From a bacterium (GTDB taxonomy: Bacteria; Sysuimicrobiota; Sysuimicrobiia; Sysuimicrobiales; Segetimicrobiaceae), in the NCBI GenBank assembly GCA_035295165.1, contig DATGJN010000091.1, positions 1 to 64,000 of the forward strand: a stretch of DNA of 64,000 nt, written 5' to 3'. The notes beneath the pieces are model-generated. The model searched no databases. It saw nothing but the letters and a program-made list of their open reading frames with translations, and was not told the origin of the DNA. Every line of letters begins with the position of its first letter. Position 1 is the stretch's first letter. Made by a program: the position numbers and the translations under genes. This document shows positions 57,712-64,000 of the stretch, in pieces.

Positions 57712-59406
57712 ATGAACCGGAGCGCCGGCAGGGCCTTTCGAGAGGCGCGGGACTTCTTGATCGCGCGACGCGAGGACTACGAGGCCGCCTATCAGGGCTT
57801 CATGCCTCCGGAGCCGTCGCACTTCAACTGGGCGCTGGATTACTTTGGCGGGTACGCCGAGGGGAATCATCGCGCCGCGCTTCGGATCGTGTCGGAGTCT
57901 GCGCCGGAGGAGGCGCTGACGTTTGCCGAGCTCAGCGAGCGGTCGAATCGCGTCGCCAACTTCCTGCGCGGCCGCGGCGTTCGCCGGGGCGACCGGATCC
58001 TGCTCATGCTCGGGAACGTCGTCCCTCTGTGGGAGGTCACGCTCGCGGCGATGAAGCTCGGCGCGGTGGTGAGCCCCGCGACGACGCTGCTCAACCGGGC
58101 CGACCTCGAGGACCGGATCGCGCGGGGTGGGCTCGGGCATCTCGTCGTCGATGCCGCCGCGGCCGAGCGGCTCGGCGGGTTTCCGGGACCCGGGACGCGG
58201 ATCGCGGTCGGCGGCGCGGTCGCGGGCTGGACACCGTACGCGGACGTCTACGCGGCGCCCGCGCGCTTCGCGCCCGACGGCGAGACTCGGGCGAGCGACC
58301 TGCTGCTGCTGTACTTCACGTCCGGGACCACCGCCAAGCCCAAAATGGCCATGCACACGCACCGGAGCTACCCGGTCGGGCACCTCTCCACGATGTACTG
58401 GCTCGGCCTGCGCGAGGGCGACGTCCACTACAACATCAGCTCCCCAGGCTGGGCCAAACACGCCTGGAGCAGTCTGTTTGCGCCCTGGAACGCTGGCGCC
58501 ACGATCTTCGTGTACAATCAGCCGCGCTTCGACGCCAAGCAGATCCTCGGCGCCGTGGCGCGCGGCGGCGTGACGTCGCTCTGCGCGCCTCCCACCGTGT
58601 GGCGGATGCTGATCCTGGAGGATCTGCCTGCTTACCCGGTGCGGCTCCGCGAGGTGGCGAGCGCGGGCGAACCGTTGAATCCCGAAGTGATCGAACAGGT
58701 GCGCGCGGCCTGGAATCTGACGATCCGGGACGGATACGGACAGACCGAAACCACGGCCCTAGTCGGGAATACCCCGGGCCAGCCGGTCAAGCTCGGGTCG
58801 ATGGGACGGCCGCTGCCCGGCTATCGTCTGGCGCTCCTGGACGCGGCAGGGCAGCCGGCCGACGAGGGCCAGATCTCGGTCGCGCTTCGCCCCCGCCCCG
58901 TCGGGTTGATGGAGGGATACCTCGGCGGTCCAGAGGCGGACGCCGCGCGCGCCGGAGACTACTATCTGACGGGCGACGTGGCGTCGCGGGACGGGGACGG
59001 CTACTTCTGGTACGTCGGCCGGGCCGACGACGTGTTCAAGAGCTCGGACTACCGAATCAGCCCGTTCGAGCTCGAGAGCGCGCTGATCGAGCACGCCGCG
59101 GTCGCCGAGGCCGCGGTGGTCCCGAGCCCGGACGCGATTCGGTTGAGCGTGCCGAAGGCGTTCCTCGTGCTCAAGCCCGGCGTCGAGCCGACCGAGGAAA
59201 CGGCGCGGGCCATCTTCACGTTTGCGCGCGAGCGCCTCGCCCCGTACAAGCGCATCCGGCGCCTCGAGTTCTGCGAGCTCCCGAAGACCATCTCGGGGAA
59301 GATCCGGCGAATCGAGTTGAGAGAGCGCGAGCAGGCGCGCCACGAGGAGAAGCGACGCGGCGTCCAGGAGTTTTGGGAGGAGGACTTTGTCGAGTTCAGT
59401 CGCTGA
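57712..59406 (+). CDS. AMP-dependent acyl-CoA synthetase/ligase
   Basis: This 564-residue adenylate-forming enzyme starts at an ATG after GAAGGGGGTGAG. Core motifs are YFTSGTTAKPKMAMHTHRS (P-loop-like), DGYGQTETTALVGN, YLTGDVASRDGDGYFWYVGR, DDVFKSSDYRISPFELES and the catalytic Lys region PKTISGKIRRIELR. The layout resembles medium-chain acyl-CoA or benzoate-CoA ligases. It activates a carboxylic acid to its CoA ester. It is followed by a ThDP enzyme gene in the same orientation, suggesting a joint pathway for an aromatic or branched acid. Confidence 0.9.
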   Translation: MNRSAGRAFREARDFLIARREDYEAAYQGFMPPEPSHFNWALDYFGGYAEGNHRAALRIVSESAPEEALTFAELSERSNRVANFLRGRGVRRGDRILLMLGNVVPLWEVTLAAMKLGAVVSPATTLLNRADLEDRIARGGLGHLVVDAAAAERLGGFPGPGTRIAVGGAVAGWTPYADVYAAPARFAPDGETRASDLLLLYFTSGTTAKPKMAMHTHRSYPVGHLSTMYWLGLREGDVHYNISSPGWAKHAWSSLFAPWNAGATIFVYNQPRFDAKQILGAVARGGVTSLCAPPTVWRMLILEDLPAYPVRLREVASAGEPLNPEVIEQVRAAWNLTIRDGYGQTETTALVGNTPGQPVKLGSMGRPLPGYRLALLDAAGQPADEGQISVALRPRPVGLMEGYLGGPEADAARAGDYYLTGDVASRDGDGYFWYVGRADDVFKSSDYRISPFELESALIEHAAVAEAAVVPSPDAIRLSVPKAFLVLKPGVEPTEETARAIFTFARERLAPYKRIRRLEFCELPKTISGKIRRIELREREQARHEEKRRGVQEFWEEDFVEFSR

Positions 59407-59501
59407 GACCGCGCGTCTGACCCGGCAGCGGTCCAGCAGGCGCGTCGTACGGTGACGCGATCGCGTTCTGCGATGGAACGCTCCATGAGGGAGGCACAGA
59501 G

Positions 59502-61139
59502 ATGAACGTGGCGACGGCCGTGGCCGAGATCCTCAAGCGCGAGGGCGTGACGTTTCTGATCGGCTACCCCGTGAACCCCATCATCGAAGCGGCGGCGGTC
59601 GCCGACATCCGGACCATCATCATTCGGCAGGAGCGGACCGGGCTGCACATGGCCGACGCGGTGAGCCGGCTGTCCTCGGGACAGACGATCGGCGTGTTCG
59701 CGATGCAGCACGGCCCCGGCGCGGAGAACTCGTTCGGCGGCGTGGCGCAGGCGTACGGCGACTCAGTGCCGATCGTCGTGCTGCCGGCCGGTTATCCCCG
59801 CCGCCTCACCAACGTGCCGCCCAACTTCAACTCCGCGCTGAACTATCGCCACGTCACCAAGTGGTCGGAGCAGGTGCTGCTCGCGCGCGAAGCGCCGGCC
59901 GCGATGCGACGCGCGTTCACGCAGGTCCGGACCGGCCGGCCGCGGCCGGTGCTCGTCGAGTTCCCGACCGACGTGCTCGTCGAGGAGATCCCCGAGCCCC
60001 TGACCTACCGCGCGGTGACGGGCGTGCGCACCGGCCCGGACCCGCAGGCGGTCGAGGCGGTCGCGGACGTCCTCGTCGGGGCCGCCCGTCCGGTCGTGTA
60101 CGCGGGGCAGGGCGTGCACTACGCGCGCGCGTGGGCGGTGCTTCGCGAGCTGGCGGAGTGGCTCGGCGCCCCGGTGACGACGAGCCTCCAGGGGAAGAGC
60201 GCGTTCCCGGAGACTCATCCCCTGTCGCTTGGATCGGGAGGCCGATCCGTCCCCCAGCCCGTCCACGAGTTCTTGCAGCGCGCCGACGTGATCTTCGGAA
60301 TCGGCTGCAGCTTCGCGACGACCAACTACGCCGTGCCGATGCCGCCCGGCAAGGTCCTCATCCACGCCACGCTCGACCCGGCCGACCTGAACAAGGACGT
60401 GCCGGCGGACCATGTGCTGCTGGGTGACGCGGGGCTCACGCTCGACGCGGTGCTCGCCGCCGTGAAGGAGCGGGTGCGGACGCCCCGCCGCGAGCAGGCG
60501 GCGAAGACGGCCGCCGAGATCACGGCGGTCCGCGGGCCGTGGCTCGAGCGGTGGATGCCGAAGCTGACGTCCGGCGAAGTGCCGCTGTCCCCGTACCGGG
60601 TCATCTGGGACCTGCTGCACACCGTCGACGTGCCCAATACGATCATTACGCACGACGCGGGCAGCCCGCGCGACCAGCTTTCGCCGTTCTGGGTCACGGA
60701 GGCGCCGCTGTCCTACATCGGGTGGGGCAAGACGACCCAGTTGGGGTACGGGCTCGGGCTCGCGATGGGCGCGAAGCTGGCGCAGCCGGAGAAGCTGTGC
60801 ATCAACGTCTGGGGCGACGCGGCGATCGGGTTTACCGGCATGGACTTCGAGACCGCGGCGCGCGAGCGCATCCCGATCCTCTCCGTGTTGTTCAACAACT
60901 TCAGCATGGCGATCGAGTTGCCCATCATGCAGGTGGCCACGGCAAAGTACCGGAGTACCGACATCTCCGGCAACTACGCGGCGCTCGCGCAGGCGCTGGG
61001 CGGCCACGGAGAGCGGGTGACGGAGCCGTCACAGATCGTGCCGGCGATCCAGCGCGCGGTGCGGAAGACTCAGGAGGGGACCCCGGCGCTGCTGGAGTTC
61101 ATCACGGCCAAGGAGATCGAGTATTCGATCTTCAAGTAG
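59502..61139 (+). CDS. thiamine-diphosphate-dependent enzyme of the acetolactate synthase-like family
   Basis: This 545-residue ThDP enzyme starts after GGGAGG. The catalytic Glu is at position 44 (IIIRQERTGLHMADA), and the ThDP/Mg block is WGDAAIGFTGMDFETAARE...VLFNN, with GDA in place of the usual GDG. The three-domain layout (Pyr, central, PP) is complete. The family includes acetolactate synthase, benzoylformate decarboxylase and oxalyl-CoA decarboxylase; I cannot choose. It is close to the acyl-CoA ligase gene. Its 3' end overlaps the presumed upstream extension of the cupin gene. Confidence 0.88.
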   Translation: MNVATAVAEILKREGVTFLIGYPVNPIIEAAAVADIRTIIIRQERTGLHMADAVSRLSSGQTIGVFAMQHGPGAENSFGGVAQAYGDSVPIVVLPAGYPRRLTNVPPNFNSALNYRHVTKWSEQVLLAREAPAAMRRAFTQVRTGRPRPVLVEFPTDVLVEEIPEPLTYRAVTGVRTGPDPQAVEAVADVLVGAARPVVYAGQGVHYARAWAVLRELAEWLGAPVTTSLQGKSAFPETHPLSLGSGGRSVPQPVHEFLQRADVIFGIGCSFATTNYAVPMPPGKVLIHATLDPADLNKDVPADHVLLGDAGLTLDAVLAAVKERVRTPRREQAAKTAAEITAVRGPWLERWMPKLTSGEVPLSPYRVIWDLLHTVDVPNTIITHDAGSPRDQLSPFWVTEAPLSYIGWGKTTQLGYGLGLAMGAKLAQPEKLCINVWGDAAIGFTGMDFETAARERIPILSVLFNNFSMAIELPIMQVATAKYRSTDISGNYAALAQALGGHGERVTEPSQIVPAIQRAVRKTQEGTPALLEFITAKEIEYSIFK

Positions 61140-61590
61140 CGCGACCCGTTCACGCCGATACTACGTCGGCGACTTTCGGAAGGACGCGCTCGCCGAGCGA
61201 CGCGGTGGGTGGTTCGTCGGGTTTTTTGTCCCGCGGGGAGTGCGTCGAACCAACCGCGTCGAGGTGAAGTACCAGGAGTTTCCTGCGGGTCCTACCGGAC
61301 ACGCGATGAAGACGGAGTCGAAGATGATCGAGTGCACGCTGCTCCTCAGCGGCAGGGTCCAGGGACGCATCGCCGGGCACCGCATCGTGCTCTCAGCGGG
61401 GCAGTACTTCGTCGTCGCGCCGGGCGTCGTCAGCAACGTGCCCGAGCGCGTGCTCAGCAAGCGTGCGAACTTTCTCGTGATCAAGGCCCCGAGCGTGAGA
61501 GGTTCGAAGACCGTCGTCGGAGCTCAAGGACGCGGCCCGGGCACGCGCGCGGCGAAACTCCTGGGCCGGCGTTCCATCGCGTCCGGTTGA
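61123..61590 (+). CDS. cupin-domain protein with no canonical start for its conserved N-terminus
   Basis: The cupin core is clear: ECTLLLSGRVQGRIAGHRIV and LSAGQYFVVAPGVVSN, followed by RANFLVIKAP. The first standard start in frame is GTG 61240, but the preceding in-frame sequence RGGWFVGFFVPRGVRRTNRVEVKY looks like the normal N-terminal strand of this cupin group. No ATG, GTG or TTG precedes it in frame. An ATT at 61123 has AAGGAG seven bases upstream, inside the end of the ThDP gene. The start is therefore tentative; 61240 would give 116 residues. Small metal-binding barrel, function unknown. Confidence 0.55.
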   Translation: MRSSSSATRSRRYYVGDFRKDALAERRGGWFVGFFVPRGVRRTNRVEVKYQEFPAGPTGHAMKTESKMIECTLLLSGRVQGRIAGHRIVLSAGQYFVVAPGVVSNVPERVLSKRANFLVIKAPSVRGSKTVVGAQGRGPGTRAAKLLGRRSIASG

Positions 61591-61601
61591 GGGAGGCGCC
61601 C

Positions 61602-62141
61602 ATGGAGCCGGTGTCGCCTCAGATCGATTTCGTACACTTTTTCGATTATGTGGTGCGCGCGCGGGCCGTGCTCCTAGACTGGATCCTCGCCCAGCCGGCC
61701 TCCGTCTACGCTCGGGACTTTCCAATCGGGTTGGGTTCGATTCGCATGACGCTGGTGCATCTCGCTGCCGCGGAATGGAATTATGCCAACCGGCTGGCCG
61801 GCATCGACTACGGTCCCGGGGACAACCCGTTCACGGTGGACCATTTCCCCGATCTGGCGCCGCTTGCGAGCGCTTGGCGGCAGCAGGCTGAGACGACCCG
61901 CGGGGCGTTGGTCCGCATGGGTGATGCGACCCGCCGCATCGAATACCTTTCGCGTTCGTTCAGCCCGCCGATGCGCACGGAGACCACGGCCGGTGGCATC
62001 GCGGGCCAACTGCTCTTCCACGAGGTGCATCATCGCGCCCAGGTGATGGCCATGCTCCGGCAGGCGGGTGTGAGCGCGGAAAACTTGGACTATTCGCGTC
62101 TGATGTGGAGACGCACGCCCATGGTGGACCATGACGCATGA
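61602..62141 (+). CDS. DinB-family (DinB/YfiT-like) four-helix protein
   Basis: This 179-residue protein starts at an ATG preceded by GAGGGAGG. The DinB/YfiT fold shows the metal-binding His pattern: SIRMTLVHLAAAEWNYANR (first His) and LLFHEVHHRAQVMAMLRQ (His pair). It begins VHFFDYVVRARAVLLDWI, typical of the family. DinB-fold proteins include thiol transferases and damage-inducible proteins; the specific function is unknown. It is 11 bp after the cupin gene, probably in the same transcript. Confidence 0.87.
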   Translation: MEPVSPQIDFVHFFDYVVRARAVLLDWILAQPASVYARDFPIGLGSIRMTLVHLAAAEWNYANRLAGIDYGPGDNPFTVDHFPDLAPLASAWRQQAETTRGALVRMGDATRRIEYLSRSFSPPMRTETTAGGIAGQLLFHEVHHRAQVMAMLRQAGVSAENLDYSRLMWRRTPMVDHDA

Positions 62142-62286
62142 CGTCTCCCTATAGTGTGCCAAAGGCGGTGGGAGACCCGTCCCCAAGGGAGACGCGTCGC
62201 GATGCAGCACAGGCCGGACGAACTACTAAGCTGTTCCGTCCCTAACGCGAGGCCGCGGAGACAGATCACGATTCCTCGTGACGGGA

Positions 62287-62304
62287 TGTAGCACATATGC
62301 TACA
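62287..62304. promoter_or_regulatory. operator/promoter of the VapBC-like module
   Basis: TGTAGCACATATGCTACA is an 18-bp near-perfect palindrome with one mismatched pair near the centre. It overlaps a promoter with -35 GTGACG (62278-62283), a 17-bp spacer and -10 TACACT (62301-62306). The predicted transcription start is at or next to the antitoxin ATG (62313), which lacks a ribosome binding site, so the mRNA may be leaderless. This is the normal place for toxin-antitoxin autoregulation. Confidence 0.65.
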
Positions 62305-62312
62305 CTAGAGCT

Positions 62313-62561
62313 ATGAAGATTATTCCTCAACGGGAACTACGAAACCGAATCGGGCAAGTGCTGCGGCAAGTGGAGCGTGGCCAGGAAGTGCGAATTACCG
62401 TAAACGGCCGGCCCGTCGCCGACCTCGTCCCAATCGGCGGAGCCCGACGGAATTTCGTGCCGCGTGATGCGGTTGCACGACTCATCGAGCGTGCCCCGCT
62501 CGACCGCGCATTCACGAGGCAGATAACGGCAGTGACCGGCGCCACTATAGAGGAGCTGTGA
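62313..62561 (+). CDS. vapB: Phd/YefM-family antitoxin (VapB-like)
   Basis: This 82-residue antitoxin begins MKIIPQRELRNRIGQVLRQV, followed by VRITVNGRPVADLVPI, the DNA-binding Phd/YefM fold. The C-terminal part (RLIERAPLDRAFTRQI, ATIEEL) should bind and block the toxin. It ends in a GTGA overlap with the toxin gene. It probably represses its own promoter through the palindrome just upstream. Confidence 0.88.
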   Translation: MKIIPQRELRNRIGQVLRQVERGQEVRITVNGRPVADLVPIGGARRNFVPRDAVARLIERAPLDRAFTRQITAVTGATIEEL

Positions 62562-62962
62562 CCTTCCCTACCGGTGCGAGCGATCGCGGATTGCTCGACA
62601 CATCGGTGTTCGTCGCCCGGGAGAACCAGCGGCCACTCGGGGCGTTGCCGGACACCGTGGCGGTGTCGGTGGTGACGATCGCGGAGTTGTATCTCGGGGT
62701 TGTGATGGCCGAGGATCCGCAAGTTCGCGCGCAGCGTCTCCGCACGCTTTCCGCTGTTGAAGCCTTGTTTGACCCGTTGCCGATTGATGCCGCGGTCGCG
62801 CGGGCCTTTGCGGAGCTCGCGGCCGAGGCGCGGTGTCAGGGCAAGCGTCCCAAAATCATGGACACATGGATCGCGGCCACCGCCGTGGCGCTTGACCTCC
62901 CCGTGTACACTCAAGACGAGGACTTCCTGGCTATTCCGCGCGTGCAGGTTATCCGCGTGTGA
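62558..62962 (+). CDS. vapC: PIN-domain ribonuclease toxin (VapC-like)
   Basis: This 134-residue PIN-domain toxin starts at GTG overlapping the antitoxin stop. The acidic metal-binding residues are in GLLDTSVFVAREN (Asp), SVVTIAELYLGV (Glu) and KIMDTWIAATAVALD (Asp), with TQDEDF near the end. PIN toxins cleave tRNA or rRNA and slow growth. All key residues are present, so it should be active. The gap of about 145 bp to the dehydrogenase gene shows no further gene. Confidence 0.9.
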   Translation: MTFPTGASDRGLLDTSVFVARENQRPLGALPDTVAVSVVTIAELYLGVVMAEDPQVRAQRLRTLSAVEALFDPLPIDAAVARAFAELAAEARCQGKRPKIMDTWIAATAVALDLPVYTQDEDFLAIPRVQVIRV

Positions 62963-63108
62963 CCCTTCCCGAACGCCCGTATCGAAATGACGATCTGAGG
63001 GCGCACGAGTCGCGGCGCGGAGGTTCAGTTGTCAACGCAACAGGATACGGACGGGAACACCTAAACGCGCTGAACCCGTAGGGTGGTGCCCTGGGTAGGG
63101 AGGCTAAG

Positions 63109-64000
63109 ATGCACGCGTTGGTGTGGCGCGGTCCCCGGTCGATGATGCTGGAGCAGGTCGACGAGCCGAAGCTCCGATCGAGCGAGGCGATCATCCGGGT
63201 AGAGGCCGTCGGTATCTGCGGTTCGGAGCTTTCCGGCTACCTCGGCGAGAGCAGCATCCGGAAACCACCGCTGATCATGGGGCATGAGTTCTGCGGCCGC
63301 GTGGAGGACGTCCCCCCCGGCAGCCGCCTCGTCCGCGGTCAGCGGGTCACGGTGAACCCGTTGCTGTCGTGCGGCGAATGCCGCGCCTGCCGCGCAGGCG
63401 CTCAAAACCTCTGCGCCCGGCGGGAGATTATCGGCGCGCACCGCGCCGGCGCGTTTGCGAATCTGGTTGCGGTTCCTGTCCAGAACTGCTATCCAGTGCC
63501 CGCGGAGATGGGGCCGGTCACGGCCGCGATGACGGAGCCGCTGGCGTGCGCGGTGCGCGCGGTCGAGCTCGCCCAGATCGCGCCCGGTGACAGCGTGCTC
63601 GTCCTGGGGAGCGGTACGATCGGACTGTGCGTGCTGGCGGTGGCCCGGCGCGCCGGCGCTGGTGTGCTCGCCTGTACCGACACGAACCCCGCGCGTCTTC
63701 GCACGGCCCTCGCCTGGGGCGCCACGCACGTGTTCGACGGAACCGCCGACGCGGCAACGGGTGCACAGGCACTCACCGGCGGCGCGGGGGTCGACGTCGC
63801 CGTTGACGCCGTCGGGCTGACCGTCACACGTCAGACGGCCGTTCGCGCGGCCCGGCGCGGCGGGCGCGTCGTGCTCGTGGGGTTGCACGAGGCCGAATCC
63901 GCGTTTCCCGTGAACGACATCGTGCGGAACGAGACGGCGATCACCGGGTCATTCGCCTATCGGGCGGAGACCTTCGAGCGCGCGTTCTCGTTACTCGGCG
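63109..64000 (+). CDS. zinc-dependent medium-chain alcohol/polyol dehydrogenase (partial, runs off right edge)
   Basis: The first 297 codons are visible. It starts at an ATG after GTAGGGAGG. The catalytic Zn region is VGICGSELSGYLGES and PLIMGHEFCGRVED, the structural Zn Cys residues are in SCGECRACRAGAQNLCARR, and the NAD(P)-binding Rossmann motif is VLVLGSGTIGLCVLAV. This is the MDR family, nearest in pattern to sorbitol, threonine or galactitol-phosphate dehydrogenases. The C-terminus lies outside the window. Confidence 0.9.
   Translation, partial: MHALVWRGPRSMMLEQVDEPKLRSSEAIIRVEAVGICGSELSGYLGESSIRKPPLIMGHEFCGRVEDVPPGSRLVRGQRVTVNPLLSCGECRACRAGAQNLCARREIIGAHRAGAFANLVAVPVQNCYPVPAEMGPVTAAMTEPLACAVRAVELAQIAPGDSVLVLGSGTIGLCVLAVARRAGAGVLACTDTNPARLRTALAWGATHVFDGTADAATGAQALTGGAGVDVAVDAVGLTVTRQTAVRAARRGGRVVLVGLHEAESAFPVNDIVRNETAITGSFAYRAETFERAFSLLG

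Noticed and set aside
61210-61232. Run of six T following GC-rich sequence, a possible terminator after the ThDP gene
   Set aside because: No stem lies directly before the T run, and the bases encode conserved cupin N-terminal residues.
1-64000. tRNA/rRNA genes, IS elements, prophage, CRISPR
   Set aside because: I looked for tRNA T-loop patterns, transposase motifs and regularly spaced repeats and found none that I could support.

Overview
The window is GC-rich bacterial DNA, about two thirds G+C by eye. It is tightly packed with long ORFs, uses many GTG/TTG starts and has GGAGG-type ribosome binding sites. It contains no rRNA, tRNA, phage, insertion sequence or CRISPR array that I can see. 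The content is that of an aerobic or facultative heterotrophic soil or sediment bacterium with CO-oxidising potential: a form I aerobic CO dehydrogenase, three sugar-type and one peptide-type ABC importers, and many enzymes acting on amides, hydantoins and amino acids. The style resembles uncultured Terrabacteria-like lineages such as CSP1-3/Sysuimicrobiota, Chloroflexota or Rokubacteria. I cannot assign a phylum from this window alone.

Layout. 0-14 kb is a regulatory and small-protein region. It holds a racemase-like fragment at the left edge, a Cys-rich small protein, a two-gene operon of 'FSGR-P' domain proteins (one fused to a putative cysteine hydrolase), two DoxX-like membrane proteins, a metallo-beta-lactamase, an acetamidase, a SigA-like sigma factor, a cAMP-type CRP regulator, a cytoplasmic papain-like peptidase, a cyclase-like/NTPase/repeat protein, small membrane proteins, a TVP38-type protein and a secreted cyclophilin. 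14-20 kb is a catabolic run: threonine dehydratase, amidohydrolase, glycolipid-binding-like protein, creatininase, DHDPS-like lyase, TauE-like exporter. 20-37 kb holds a DMT exporter, sugar importer 1 (+), and a long minus-strand series: amidase, importer 2, hydrolase, importer 3, M81 peptidase, creatininase. 36-39 kb carries YceI, an MFS transporter and a methyltransferase. 39-52 kb has the peptide importer interrupted by an amidase gene, hydantoinase A/B, another creatininase, a second threonine dehydratase and an isochorismatase-type hydrolase. 52-57.5 kb is coxMSL plus an XdhC-YHS fusion. 57.7-64 kb has an acyl-CoA ligase, a ThDP enzyme, a cupin, DinB, a VapBC module and the start of an alcohol dehydrogenase.

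How the parts fit. The most striking signal is a compact CRP circuit. Five TGTGA-N6-TCACA-type boxes (two with one mismatch each) lie in the first 6.1 kb, and I found none in intergenic DNA elsewhere. They sit in front of the Cys-rich small protein, the FSGR/cysteine-hydrolase operon and the sigma factor/small membrane protein pair. A CRP with an intact cAMP pocket (GE...RS) and an RE...K recognition helix is encoded just downstream, next to a cyclase-like protein. The rest of the window is a scavenging island. Binding-protein-dependent importers, all without a local ATPase, bring in sugars or peptides. Amidases, creatininases, hydantoinases and dehydratases would release ammonia and carbon skeletons, and CO dehydrogenase could supply electrons.
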